From: Fictibacillus terranigra
GTDB lineage: Bacteria > Bacillota > Bacilli > Bacillales > Fictibacillaceae
NCBI RefSeq assembly: GCF_030412265.1
Contig: NZ_JAUHLN010000006.1
Coordinates: 235,726 to 299,725 of the forward strand
Length of the DNA stretch: 64,000 nucleotides
Direction of reading: 5' to 3'
The translations under genes and the position numbers were made by a program. Positions 25,244 to 34,241 of the stretch are shown here, one piece after another. The notes under the pieces were generated by a model. The model worked only from the letters and a program-made list of their open reading frames with translations, did no database searches and had not been told where the DNA came from. Each line of letters opens with the position of its first letter. Positions within the stretch are counted from its first letter, which is position 1.

Positions 25244-25994
25244 TAAGACAGCCTTCTTCCTCTTGTAAGTGTCCAGAGCGGGCCACTTTTGTCTTCAGAT
25301 AATTCTCATTAAACTCAGAAACGTCTCCCCATAATGGTGTCCGGCCTGACAAGTGCATACCTGAATTTTTTAAGGCCTCCAGCTTTTTAGGGTTGTTTGT
25401 AATTAGTGTGACTGGTTTTTTACGCAATGCTTTTAGCACGTGGATAGCATCTTCATAGTTCCTCGAATCATCGACGAATCCTAAATTCAGGTTGGCCTCC
25501 ACTGTATCGTAGCCATTTTCCTGAAGAACATAGGCCATCGCTTTTGAGAATAAACCGATGCCTCTTCCCTCGTGATTGGCAAGGTAAAAGAGCGCGCCTG
25601 TTCCATGTTCTTTAATCATCTTCATCGATTGCTTTAATTGAAACCCGCAGTCGCAGCGTTTGCTTCCGAAAATATCTCCTGTGTGGCAGATGGAATGCAT
25701 ACGGATTAAAGCATCTTCATTATATTCAAAGTCGCCGTATACCAATACGCTTGATTGCTGGTATTCGGCCAGATTGTCAGAAGACAATTTTTCAATAATT
25801 TCTTCGTAGTCATCCGTAATTATATCTCTTTGCAGCCAGCAGTACCACCGAAAAACGACTGTTTCCCCGTAGAGGTTCACAGGCAGGCGAATCGGTCCGA
25901 CCAAATAGATGCCGCCCTCTTCCGATGTTTTGATCAGCTGAATTTTATCTTCAAGTATGGAAAGTACTTTAGATTCAAGTTTCGCTTGTTCCAT
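25236..25994 (-). CDS. stand-alone GTP cyclohydrolase II paralogue
   Basis: 252 residues. After an N-terminal portion of about 95 residues, the core has zinc cysteines in HSICHTGDIFGSKRCDCG, the loop [27 protein letters not shown], and LITNNPKKLEALK. Catalytic and metal residues therefore look intact. It duplicates the cyclohydrolase half of RibBA (8389-9582). It could feed ribD in the same operon or make a different pyrimidine or pteridine-type product; relatives act in toxoflavin-type pathways. No riboswitch or obvious operator was seen upstream. Confidence 0.85.
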   Translation of the reverse strand: MEQAKLESKVLSILEDKIQLIKTSEEGGIYLVGPIRLPVNLYGETVVFRWYCWLQRDIITDDYEEIIEKLSSDNLAEYQQSSVLVYGDFEYNEDALIRMHSICHTGDIFGSKRCDCGFQLKQSMKMIKEHGTGALFYLANHEGRGIGLFSKAMAYVLQENGYDTVEANLNLGFVDDSRNYEDAIHVLKALRKKPVTLITNNPKKLEALKNSGMHLSGRTPLWGDVSEFNENYLKTKVARSGHLQEEEGCLNG

Positions 25995-26167
25995 TATGTT
26001 TAATCCCCTTCTATATGAAACAGATGTTTGCTCTAAATTTTATCATTCTGTTTTCTTATTTTGCAAAGCTGACAGACTGACTATCCCTCTTAAAGGAATG
26101 TCTATATGTATTATATAATATTAACAATTAAAAAGTAAGTAAGTAGTAAAAAGTATTTAAGATAAAA

Positions 26168-26194
26168 AAACCGCCCTTTTTATCAAAGGCGGCT
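26168..26194 (-). terminator. terminator of spoVR
   Basis: GCCGCCTTTgataAAAAGGGCGG type stem with T7 on the minus strand, just after the spoVR stop. Confidence 0.75.
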
Positions 26195-26203
26195 TCAGCT
26201 TTA

Positions 26204-27622
26204 TTATAAGTATTTCCGATGTACACTTTTCCCATCATACGTAAACAAGACAGGCTTATCCTCGATCTTCGTCTCCAAATGCACCGGCCTGCCCCACAGC
26301 TGGTTCACATACGGCAGCACTTTCTCCAAGTATTTCACATCGAGCTCGATATCTTCAAACCAGTGTTTCAGGTAAAGCTCGCCGTTTTTCATATAATCTC
26401 CATCATTAACCGTTATATAAGGAAATCCTCCATTAACGCGCATACCCACAAGCTGGTCCCGTACACCTTCCCATTCTTTATCTACAATCTTATAATCCCT
26501 GCCCTGCTTTTGGAAAAGATACATATCTTCGCGCTGGCAAAGGTCTTTCGTTAAGTAGTTGCGGATGAATGACATGTCGGATTCCAGCTCGCGGACTTCA
26601 AACATCTTTTCTCTTCCTGATCCAGGTGTTACCCCTTGCCTGATCAATTCTTCAGCAGGATTATCGTACCTTTCTTCAATGTCTTTAAATATTTTCAGAC
26701 CAAGATAATAAGGATTGATGGAGGTTCTTGAAGGCTGAACGACCCCTGCATTCAGTTTGGCAAACTCAATGGTCTCATGAGTGGTCAGATCCATCTCCTG
26801 CAGGATTTTAGCATGCCAGTAGCTTGCCCAGCCCTCATTCATGATTTTCGTCTCCAACTGAGGCCAGAAGTAGAGCATTTCCTCCCTCATCATGGAGAGG
26901 ATGTCTCTTTGCCAGTCTTCCAGCTCTCTGCTGTACTCTTCAATAAACAGCAGGATGTCTTTTTCCGGCTGAGGCGGGAATAGCTTCTTCTTCACAGTCG
27001 CCGGCTTATCATTGCTGCCTCTTGGTTTGTCGATGTCCCACAGATCATCGTATGGTGTCTCTTTTTTTACAACCTCCTCTTCTTCTTCGTCTTCAAGGTT
27101 GTAATTCAGCCGGTTTCTCATAATCGAAGGATCGATGTGTTCCTGGATGGCAAGGACTGCGTCCAGAAATACCTCAACCTCCCGCTTTCCATGTACCAGT
27201 TCATAGTGAGAGACCCTTTCTGCAGTCGCTGTCATGCTTTCCACCATATCCCGCCTCGTATTGGAGAAACGAACATTATTTTTAAAGAAATCACAATGGG
27301 CAAGAACATGGGCGATGATCAGCTTGTTCTGGATTAAAGAGTTTGTATCCAGCAAGAAAGCGTAACATGGGTCAGAGTTGATCACGAGTTCATAGATCTT
27401 GCTTAAACCCAAATCATATTGCAGCTTCATCTTGTGAAATTGTTTCCCAAAGCTCCAATGGGAGAACCTTGTTGGCATACCATAAGCACCAAATGTATAA
27501 ATAATATCCGCAGGGCAAATTTCATAGCGCATCGGATAGAAATCAAGGCCAAAACCAGAAGCAATTTCTGTGATCTCCGAAATTGCCATTCCAAGTTCTT
27601 TATTTTGCTGATCCCAGATCAA
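26204..27622 (-). CDS. spoVR: stage V sporulation protein R
   Basis: 472 residues from TTG 27622, preceded by AGAGGAGGGAAC; an in-frame codon at 27655 would extend it without a ribosome binding site. The length is close to B. subtilis SpoVR. Typical segments include [43 protein letters not shown] and [10 protein letters not shown]. SpoVR is needed for spore cortex formation and often works with PrkA and YhbH (the ycgB-yeaG-yeaH set in enterobacteria). Both partners are also in this window, but 20 kb away. Confidence 0.95.
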   Translation of the reverse strand: MIWDQQNKELGMAISEITEIASGFGLDFYPMRYEICPADIIYTFGAYGMPTRFSHWSFGKQFHKMKLQYDLGLSKIYELVINSDPCYAFLLDTNSLIQNKLIIAHVLAHCDFFKNNVRFSNTRRDMVESMTATAERVSHYELVHGKREVEVFLDAVLAIQEHIDPSIMRNRLNYNLEDEEEEEVVKKETPYDDLWDIDKPRGSNDKPATVKKKLFPPQPEKDILLFIEEYSRELEDWQRDILSMMREEMLYFWPQLETKIMNEGWASYWHAKILQEMDLTTHETIEFAKLNAGVVQPSRTSINPYYLGLKIFKDIEERYDNPAEELIRQGVTPGSGREKMFEVRELESDMSFIRNYLTKDLCQREDMYLFQKQGRDYKIVDKEWEGVRDQLVGMRVNGGFPYITVNDGDYMKNGELYLKHWFEDIELDVKYLEKVLPYVNQLWGRPVHLETKIEDKPVLFTYDGKSVHRKYL

Positions 27623-27767
27623 GATTGTTCCCTCCTCTATTATCTCTTTCTTCAATTTATGATGGAAAGGTTGATTTCATGAGGAAAGGACAAAAACTTC
27701 TAAGGTCAAGTATGAATCAATCGGGATTCTGTCCATAATAATGATACGTTTAAAAGAGGAGACACTT

Positions 27768-28475
27768 ATGGAATTATTTTATAAGCCGTTAATGATCTTT
27801 CTATTTGGTTATTTGTTTTTAAGGTTTACAGGAAAAAAAGCTGTATCCCAGATGCATAGCTTTGACATGCTCTTTATCCTGATCATAGGTAACGTCATCA
27901 GCCAGCCTCTGCAAAAGGACAGTGTCTCGAAAGCACTGTTTTACACATTTATGATCGTTCTTTTCTATAAGATTTTCATGTGGATCTCCTTACATAACAA
28001 ACTCCGATGGATTCTTTATGAGAGCCCGACTGTCATTATCCGGAACGGAGATATCGACCGGAAGGGCCTAAGAAAAGTCCGGCTCCCGGTTGATGAACTT
28101 CTTGCACAATTACGAGTGCTGGGCTACACGGATACCCGGAATATTTCACTGGCAGCGATGGAAGACAACGGCCAGATCAGCGTCATTCCTAAAGCCAATT
28201 ACAGGCCTGTACAGCCCGGTGATTTAAAAGTAAAAGTGAAAAAGGAATTCATACCGATTCCTGTCATCATGGATGGCCAAATCATCGACCATAATCTAAA
28301 ATACCTTAAACTGGACAGAGATTGGCTGTTAAAGAGAGTAAAGCAAAAAGGAGCGGAAATACAGGACATTATTTTAGCGACCATCACCGATTCAGGAACG
28401 CTTCATATCGATACGAACAATCCTCACAATGAGGATAAAGGACCCTATTCCTACAAACCCGGAGAGGATAACTAA
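27768..28475 (+). CDS. DUF421 (YetF/YcaP-type) membrane protein
   Basis: 235 residues from the ATG at 27768, with AAGAGGAGA upstream. Three N-terminal membrane helices (with FLRFTGKKAVSQMHSFDMLF) are followed by a cytoplasmic DUF421 region containing SPTVIIRNGDIDRKGLRKVRL-like sequence and ELLAQLRVLGYTDTRNISLA. B. subtilis has several paralogues (YetF, YrbG, YkjA and others), some made in the forespore. Function is unknown. Single gene with terminator. Confidence 0.85.
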   Translation: MELFYKPLMIFLFGYLFLRFTGKKAVSQMHSFDMLFILIIGNVISQPLQKDSVSKALFYTFMIVLFYKIFMWISLHNKLRWILYESPTVIIRNGDIDRKGLRKVRLPVDELLAQLRVLGYTDTRNISLAAMEDNGQISVIPKANYRPVQPGDLKVKVKKEFIPIPVIMDGQIIDHNLKYLKLDRDWLLKRVKQKGAEIQDIILATITDSGTLHIDTNNPHNEDKGPYSYKPGEDN

Positions 28476-28479
28476 AGAA

Positions 28480-28508
28480 AAACAGTCTGACACTCGGACT
28501 GTTTTTTT
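28480..28508. terminator. bidirectional terminator
   Basis: AAACAGTC/GACTGTTT stem (with CTGA..TCGG extension) and T run, between the convergent DUF421 and YnfA genes. Confidence 0.8.
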
Positions 28509-28519
28509 ATGTAATCAAA

Positions 28520-28843
28520 TCAACCTCTTGGCGCCCACAGTATGATCGAGACTCCCGCAATGCAAACCAGAGCACCGATCCAATCGTACATGTCAGGAAC
28601 TTTCTTATCCACGAGCCAACCCCAGAGAACAGATAATATGATAAATACCCCGCCATAGGCCGCGTATACCCTTCCAAAACTCGGAAAGCTCTGCAGCGTA
28701 GGAATTATGCCGTAAAGCACAAGGATCAGACTTCCTGAAACCGCATATCCTATTGGCCTGTTCTCTTTGAGCGTCAGCCAGACGAGGTATCCGCCGCCAA
28801 TCTCGGCCAGCCCCGCTAGTACAAACAACATCATCGCCTTCAT
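28520..28843 (-). CDS. YnfA/UPF0060-family small membrane protein
   Basis: 107 residues with four membrane helices: a compact small-multidrug-resistance-like architecture. [15 protein letters not shown] near the start, [12 protein letters not shown] with the conserved charged YGG motif, and [17 protein letters not shown] at the end match UPF0060. The family is a proposed SMR-type efflux group; the physiological substrate is unknown. Single gene converging on the DUF421 gene. Confidence 0.9.
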   Translation of the reverse strand: MKAMMLFVLAGLAEIGGGYLVWLTLKENRPIGYAVSGSLILVLYGIIPTLQSFPSFGRVYAAYGGVFIILSVLWGWLVDKKVPDMYDWIGALVCIAGVSIILWAPRG

Positions 28844-28972
28844 GATTTACCCCTTTCCATACAAAAAGTCTATGCTTCTTTCGAATATAGTAATGTATTT
28901 TCATAGTTCTGGATGTTTAAAAAGCTAGTTACCGTGGCATATTACTTTATGAGCTAAGGAGGTTTCACTCAA

Positions 28973-29107
28973 ATGGCTTTTTTGTGCAGTGTACTTGGCG
29001 TTTTAGGAATCGCTTTATGCAACGAGATTAAGCATGCTTACAGAAAAAAAGCGAAAGCAAAAGGACCGGCAAAAAGCCGGCTCCGGACAAAAAATCCGAT
29101 CATTTAA
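28973..29107 (+). CDS. 44-residue basic peptide with one hydrophobic segment
   Basis: Short ORF with a perfect TAAGGAGG ribosome binding site. The product starts MAFLCSVLGVLGIALCNEIK and continues with a lysine/arginine-rich tail (HAYRKKAKAKGPAKSRLRTK). It has one short membrane segment and a basic cytoplasmic end. I do not recognise it. The ribosome binding site and clean start support it as a real small gene. Confidence 0.45.
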   Translation: MAFLCSVLGVLGIALCNEIKHAYRKKAKAKGPAKSRLRTKNPII

Positions 29108-29406
29108 TGAATCGGAAAACTAGCTGCCCGCCCGAATCATTCTGGGTGGGCATGCACTTATTCTTCTCGCGTCTCCAGCATTTCCCTCATCGTTTCAAAA
29201 AGAATAACTGTCCTAATCATTCCGTTTCATTAACAGCGGACGGACAGGGTTTGATCGCCTGTATATCTCCAACTAGTACAAGATCGTATACACATTCAGA
29301 AGCAAAAAGAACCAGGCTGCCGCTCCATTTCATAAGCAGATAATGAAAACCTCAATCAATACATTTTATGAAAAGTAAGGCCTGGCCGTTTCAAAGGTTT
29401 CTCTTA

Positions 29407-30030
29407 TTATTTCATAGACTTTTGTGAAGCCCGAATTTCTCTTCTTGATACAATGGAATAACGAACCACCCACAAAACGAAAACAGCGCCGCAAACTAAA
29501 GGAACAAGCCACTGATGCTCCTGAAAATAACGGTTTACCTGAAGGATATGCTTTCCGTAATGGGTTCCGATCGCAAAGTATACGATGACCCAAAGAAAAC
29601 CAGCAGGATATGTAAGAGCAGCAAACCGGTAAAAAGAAAGGCGGTAACTGCCGACCACAAACGGCATGAGCAGCCTTAGCCCAGGCACAAAAAAGCTGAA
29701 GACAAGAATCTTATCCCCCCATCGGCCAAGCAGGGATGACCCCTTTTGGATCCCTTTGTTCATTCTGCCGTTCCGCGAGCATACTCGAAGTACCGCGGCT
29801 CCTCCGTATCTTCCCAATGCATAGCTTAGAGATAACACCGAAATAACGCCCAGATAAGTCATAAAAAAGGAGAGTACAGGATTAAGCAGGGCGCTTGCTG
29901 CGAGCATTCCAGTACTCATTACGATGATCTCATTAGGAACCGGCAAACCGAAAAAACCGATCCAGGAAAGCACAAATACACCAAGATAGCCATGTTCCTG
30001 AAAAAAGTGAATCAAGAAGCCGTAATCCAT
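29407..30030 (-). CDS. DedA-family membrane protein
   Basis: 207 residues from ATG 30030 (AAAGGGTGGCGGG site); an in-frame TTG at 30093 would overlap corA. Membrane helices flank the family motifs GFFGLPVPNEIIVMSTG and FVPGLRLLMPFVVGSYRLSF. DedA proteins are thought to be lipid carrier or scramblase-type transporters of undecaprenyl phosphate or phospholipids. It is the last of a run of envelope genes and the second DedA protein in it. Confidence 0.88.
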   Translation of the reverse strand: MDYGFLIHFFQEHGYLGVFVLSWIGFFGLPVPNEIIVMSTGMLAASALLNPVLSFFMTYLGVISVLSLSYALGRYGGAAVLRVCSRNGRMNKGIQKGSSLLGRWGDKILVFSFFVPGLRLLMPFVVGSYRLSFYRFAALTYPAGFLWVIVYFAIGTHYGKHILQVNRYFQEHQWLVPLVCGAVFVLWVVRYSIVSRREIRASQKSMK

Positions 30031-30079
30031 CGTTCCCGCCACCCTTTCATCCGGCCGTGGATTCCACACCTGTTCCTTT

Positions 30080-31036
30080 CTATTCCTGATCAAACCATCC
30101 CTTTTTTCTAAACCAAAAGTACATGCTTAGCCCTAAAAACACCATGCATCCAAGAATGATAAAGTAGCCCGCATGCCAATTCAGCTCAGGCATATATCTG
30201 AAATTCATTCCGTAGATCCCTGCAATAAACGTCAACGGCATGAAGATCGTTGTGATGACCGTCAAGGTTTTCATAATGTTATTCATTTTATAAGAATTAA
30301 GTGATATATAATTATCACGGATATCCGAAGTCATTTCCCGATTGGAATCGATCATCTCGCTTAATTTTATTAGATGATCATAAATATCATGAAAATATGC
30401 TTTTTTATGCTCGGAAATCATAAACCGTTTGGATTCCAGGACGCGGTATATGAGATCTCGCATCGGAAAGATAGACCTCCGCACTTTCAGCAAATCACTT
30501 CGCACATCAAACGTCTGTTGTATTAAAGAGTGTTTATTTCCTTTCTCATAGTTATTCTCAATATCAAGCAGATGGTCCTCAATATTTTGGACGATTGGAA
30601 AGTACGTATCTACGATCTTGTCCATAATCTTATGGCCGACTTCAATTGGGCCGATGGCTGAATAATCTCGTACATCCTGAAAATAGTTCCAGGTAGACTC
30701 CAGTTCTTTTAGTTCGTCAAAATGGAAAGACACAATAAAATTCTCTCCGATAAACAGGTCCACTTCCTGCGCGGAGAGAGAATGGGTGTTTAAAGCGTGC
30801 ACGACAAAGAAACTATAGCCTTGATAGTATTCTAATTTAGGCCGCTGAAGGAATTGGAGACAGTCCTCGATCGCCAGGGGATGAAAATGAAAATTAGAAC
30901 TAAGCAGTTGGATTTCCTCTTCATCCGGGTTAATGAAATCCACCCAGTACCATGCAACGTTATCGTCTGACAACGATTCAACAGGCGGTTGCAGCAATAC
31001 GCTGTGATCTTTTGTAACAGCCATTATTCTAAGCAT
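30080..31036 (-). CDS. CorA-family divalent cation transporter
   Basis: 318 residues: a long cytoplasmic alpha/beta domain (1-255), two membrane helices at the C-terminus, and the selectivity motif YGMNF at the end of TM1, in AGIYGMNFRYMPELNWHAG. Charged C-terminal end KKGWFDQE. It takes up Mg2+ or Co2+ as a pentamer, or may export Zn like some relatives. Its C-terminal coding region is followed closely by dedA, and it lies 31 bases after the glycosyltransferase gene. Confidence 0.92.
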   Translation of the reverse strand: MLRIMAVTKDHSVLLQPPVESLSDDNVAWYWVDFINPDEEEIQLLSSNFHFHPLAIEDCLQFLQRPKLEYYQGYSFFVVHALNTHSLSAQEVDLFIGENFIVSFHFDELKELESTWNYFQDVRDYSAIGPIEVGHKIMDKIVDTYFPIVQNIEDHLLDIENNYEKGNKHSLIQQTFDVRSDLLKVRRSIFPMRDLIYRVLESKRFMISEHKKAYFHDIYDHLIKLSEMIDSNREMTSDIRDNYISLNSYKMNNIMKTLTVITTIFMPLTFIAGIYGMNFRYMPELNWHAGYFIILGCMVFLGLSMYFWFRKKGWFDQE

Positions 31037-31067
31037 ATCCGTCTTTCCCCCGGTACGTACAGATTAA

Positions 31068-32195
31068 TTAAACGGGCTGCATTTGCAGCATCGTGTTCTC
31101 ATTCAGCAAATTCAGCACCACTTCATAAGCGCTTTTTTCTTTATGATTCTCAAAATAACTCATTTTGCGCAAAATTCCTTTTACTTCGGGCTCATTTTCA
31201 AGGACAGAAGCGATCTGCTCTTCAAACGGCTTTTCCTCGTTAAGCTGAATGATTAATTTTTCACTGATCAGCTTCCTCAAATTGATCTGTTCCTGGCCAG
31301 GCAGGGCGGAGTGAACGAAAATAGGCAGCCTCTTCTTCAGGGCTTCACTGATGGTGATCCCGCCTGGTTTTGTGACAATGGCGTCCACTTGTTCGTAAAG
31401 ATGGTTCATTTCTGCCCGCGTGTATATATAGCCCCGCGGCCGGATGTTGGGGTGATTCCACGAAGACAGCTCCTTATACAGCTTCTGGTTTTTTCCGCAG
31501 AGAACTGTATAACGGTAATTGGAGTCTTCCTTGATCTGTTTCAGGAACCCTTTCATTTTACCAAGCCCGATACTTCCGCCAGATATTAAAATGTGTTTTT
31601 TCAGGACTGGTCGCCCAGAGAAATAAGCACGGATGTCTTCGTTCACTGGTATCCCTGTAATGATAATCTGATCTCGGTCAATCTTGTGTCTGGCGACAAG
31701 CTCTTTCTTCATGGAAGCATCACTGACGAGATGATAATCAATCCCTTTTTTTCCCCAGATGTCGTTAATAAAGAAATCTGTATATACGTTTACGACCGGG
31801 ACCTGAATCAATCCTCTTTTTTTCAGCCGGCTGATAATCGCAGAAGGGAAACAGTGAGTACATACAATCACGTTTGGCTTTTCTTCACGAAGCATACGCA
31901 GCATCTTATGTTCAAAAAGCAATAATTGATGAGGCAAAATCCCTCTTTTTTTTGCCGGAGTGTACATGACATGATGATAAATCCAATCATATGTTTTAGG
32001 CATTGTATGAATCCACTTTAAATAAGTGGTTGAAATCACTTTTTCCAATGGTTTATTCCAATAGCTTAAGAAATCGATTTTCTTGCAGATAACATGCTGT
32101 TTGCTGCTCTGCTGTATGGATGACATTAAAGCATCAGCAACCTGATGGTGACCAGAAGGCATTTGGAACAAAGGCAAAAACAAAATCTTTTTCAT
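31068..32195 (-). CDS. MGDG-synthase-type glycosyltransferase (UgtP-like)
   Basis: 375 residues, GT-B fold. The N-terminal half fits the monogalactosyldiacylglycerol synthase domain (MPSGHHQVADALMSSI, CTHCFPSAIISRLKKRG, VYTDFFINDIW). The C-terminal half has the nucleotide-sugar region (ILISGGSIGLGKM, YEQVDAIVTKPGGITISEAL, PGQEQINLR). Relatives such as UgtP make diglucosyl-diacylglycerol, the lipoteichoic acid anchor. Substrate here is unknown. It follows the DedA gene by 23 bases in the envelope operon. Confidence 0.88.
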   Translation of the reverse strand: MKKILFLPLFQMPSGHHQVADALMSSIQQSSKQHVICKKIDFLSYWNKPLEKVISTTYLKWIHTMPKTYDWIYHHVMYTPAKKRGILPHQLLLFEHKMLRMLREEKPNVIVCTHCFPSAIISRLKKRGLIQVPVVNVYTDFFINDIWGKKGIDYHLVSDASMKKELVARHKIDRDQIIITGIPVNEDIRAYFSGRPVLKKHILISGGSIGLGKMKGFLKQIKEDSNYRYTVLCGKNQKLYKELSSWNHPNIRPRGYIYTRAEMNHLYEQVDAIVTKPGGITISEALKKRLPIFVHSALPGQEQINLRKLISEKLIIQLNEEKPFEEQIASVLENEPEVKGILRKMSYFENHKEKSAYEVVLNLLNENTMLQMQPV

Positions 32196-32218
32196 ATAAA
32201 ACCCTCCCTACAAACCTT

Positions 32219-32797
32219 CTAAATCCTGTTTGCAAATTTCTTCCTGAATATCGTTAACAAAAATAAAAGCAAAGCCGCTGCAGCAATCCATGGCAGGTAT
32301 TTTAATTTAATCTGATCACCAAAGAAATAGCCTATGCTGACAAAGGTCGTCGTCCATAATGCGCTCCCTGCAAACGAAAGCAGCACGTACCGATAAAAAG
32401 AATAGCAGCTAATCCCTGCAATGTAAGGGGCCAACTGGCGAAGTCCAGGCAGATAGAAACCAAATAATAAAGTTGTCAGCACATGGCGGTGAAAACGCCC
32501 CTCCACCATACTCCATCGTTCTGGTGTAACTTTAATGTACTTTCCATAACGCTCTATAAAAGGGAGGCCAAGCTTCCGCCCGATCCAATACGACATGAGC
32601 ATTCCTGCAAATGTTCCTAAAAAGGCATAAAGCAGGCTGGTACCAAATTCAAAATGTCCTTTTGCGACGAGTACACCAACCAGAAACATAAATGATTCTT
32701 CCGGTGCAGGTATGCCGACAATACCGCAAAATAACACGATAAGAATAATCCAATGTCCATAACTTTGCATATAAAAAATAACGCTGTCTAAACTCAT
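32219..32797 (-). CDS. DedA-family membrane protein
   Basis: 192 residues from ATG 32797 with a GAGG site; an in-frame ATG at 32812 overlapping the deacetylase stop has a poorer one. It has GIPAPEESFMFLVGVL and FYLPGLRQLAPYIAGISCYSFYR in the positions typical for DedA, with four to five hydrophobic helices. Probably an undecaprenyl-phosphate or phospholipid translocase. It is sandwiched between a polysaccharide deacetylase and a glycolipid glycosyltransferase. Confidence 0.88.
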   Translation of the reverse strand: MSLDSVIFYMQSYGHWIILIVLFCGIVGIPAPEESFMFLVGVLVAKGHFEFGTSLLYAFLGTFAGMLMSYWIGRKLGLPFIERYGKYIKVTPERWSMVEGRFHRHVLTTLLFGFYLPGLRQLAPYIAGISCYSFYRYVLLSFAGSALWTTTFVSIGYFFGDQIKLKYLPWIAAAALLLFLLTIFRKKFANRI

Positions 32798-32808
32798 AGG
32801 AACCTCGT

Positions 32809-33516
32809 TCATTGTTTTTTCTTAAGTTCATCAAGTGACACAAACCGATAGCCTTTTTGCTGGGCGAATTCTAAAAATTCACGAAGGGCCTCAAGCATGA
32901 CTGCCGGTGCCTCTTCATCAGCTCCAGGATTATCACCGTTATCATGAAGTAAATAGATTTTCCCGCGGCCAAGGTCTCTTTTCAGCCTTTCTGCCAGCTT
33001 TTCCTTTCCTTGTGAGGCTTTCCAGTCTTGACTGATGGAAGACCACATGATGGTCTGGTACTTCCTTGCAGCAGTGAGCGAAAAAAGGTTGAAGCGTCCC
33101 CAGGGCGGCCTGTAATATAACGGATCTTTACCCGTAATCTTCTTTATGACAGAAGCACAGCTCCCAATTTCCTCCCGAAGACGATACGGGAGCAAGAACC
33201 AGCTGTTGGAATGAGTCTGGTGGTGAATTCCGATGGCATGTCCTTCTCTGCACATTCGATCTAGGAGATGGGGATGGCTTTGTGCCCGTTCTCCCACGAT
33301 AAAAAAAGCAGCAGATGCCTGATAAGAACCCAGAAGATCAAGCAGCTTCTCCGTATATTCAGGATGAGGGCCATCATCGAATGTCAGTGCAATCTGGAAT
33401 TGATTATTCCCGGACTTCATAATCCCTATAGAGAAAACCCTGATAAGAACAGTGGGTATAATGGCGTAACAGAAAAACACAAACAGCAATAAAAATACAA
33501 GCGATAAAATTATCAT
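32809..33516 (-). CDS. membrane-anchored polysaccharide deacetylase
   Basis: 235 residues: an N-terminal signal anchor (about 1-24) and a NodB domain. Motif 1 is ALTFDDGPHPEYT with the catalytic base and metal Asp, motif 2 is GIHHQTHSNSW providing the His ligands, motif 3 is YYRPPWGRFN, and LLHDNGDN ends the active site. These enzymes remove acetyl groups from peptidoglycan or other cell-surface amino sugars outside the membrane. It overlaps the ChrB-like gene by 4 bases. Confidence 0.9.
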   Translation of the reverse strand: MIILSLVFLLLFVFFCYAIIPTVLIRVFSIGIMKSGNNQFQIALTFDDGPHPEYTEKLLDLLGSYQASAAFFIVGERAQSHPHLLDRMCREGHAIGIHHQTHSNSWFLLPYRLREEIGSCASVIKKITGKDPLYYRPPWGRFNLFSLTAARKYQTIMWSSISQDWKASQGKEKLAERLKRDLGRGKIYLLHDNGDNPGADEEAPAVMLEALREFLEFAQQKGYRFVSLDELKKKQ

Positions 33517-34061
33517 TCCCCGTGGAATACTCCCTCAAGCTGATCTACGGCGTCTGAAATTGAATACAGCTTTTCTTCACATCTTTTTAAACATTCTTTA
33601 GAATGGAAAGAAAGCTCATTCTTAAAATAGTCTCGCTTCATAATCTTTCTATGCCATCTTTTCAAGCGCAGAAGCTCCATTTCATTTTCCTCTATATCAC
33701 CAAATCGGGAATCGTTTTGGCTTTCGTCGTTCATGCGTTTCAGGAAGCGGGTGCAGCTCTCCAGCAGCTCCTCATACTCGGCCGCTCTCTGGGCGGTAAA
33801 TAGTTGTATCAGTTCTTGCTGTGAGTAATGAGAGAACTTTTCGACCTCTGCGATGAAAGAAGCACCGCGGTGCTCATCAATGAGTGTTCTTAGCTTAGTC
33901 AGCTTTTTTTCAATATCCGGTGTTTTAGGCACCAAGCAAACCGATTGCTGAATATACAGCACTCCAAGTGCTTTTAGATTCCTCCAGATCCTTACTCTCA
34001 GCGTAGAAGGCTCTGCAGATACTTTATATGAAAACAAATACCATGTTCTATTATCTTCCAT
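33513..34061 (-). CDS. ChrB N-terminal-domain protein
   Basis: 182 residues from ATG 34061 with an AAGGTG site; the in-frame GTG at 34070 is less well placed. WYLFSYKVSAEPSTLRVRIW, RNLKALGVLYIQQSVCLVP matches the N-terminal domain of ChrB, the chromate resistance regulator or sensor; the C-terminal half is a charged, coiled-coil-like stretch. No chromate transporter is nearby. Instead it heads an operon of deacetylase, DedA and glycosyltransferase genes, so a link to envelope stress is more likely than chromate. Confidence 0.75.
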   Translation of the reverse strand: MEDNRTWYLFSYKVSAEPSTLRVRIWRNLKALGVLYIQQSVCLVPKTPDIEKKLTKLRTLIDEHRGASFIAEVEKFSHYSQQELIQLFTAQRAAEYEELLESCTRFLKRMNDESQNDSRFGDIEENEMELLRLKRWHRKIMKRDYFKNELSFHSKECLKRCEEKLYSISDAVDQLEGVFHGE

Positions 34062-34206
34062 GGGGTTCACACCTTAATTTATTTGGATAGCCTGTTGCCA
34101 TAATAACATAAATAACAATTGTTGCAAATGGAAATGAAACAACTGTTTCATCCATTTGTAAATCCTTAATAAATCTTATCGATTCAATGGGAATTTTACA
34201 TATAAA

Positions 34207-34238
34207 AAAAGAGGAGGACTCGATCGTCTTCCTCTTTT
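34207..34238 (-). terminator. terminator of the KtrB-type gene
   Basis: AAAGAGGA/TCCTCTTT stem with GAC/GTC extension and T7 on the minus strand. Confidence 0.75.
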
Positions 34239-34241
34239 TGT

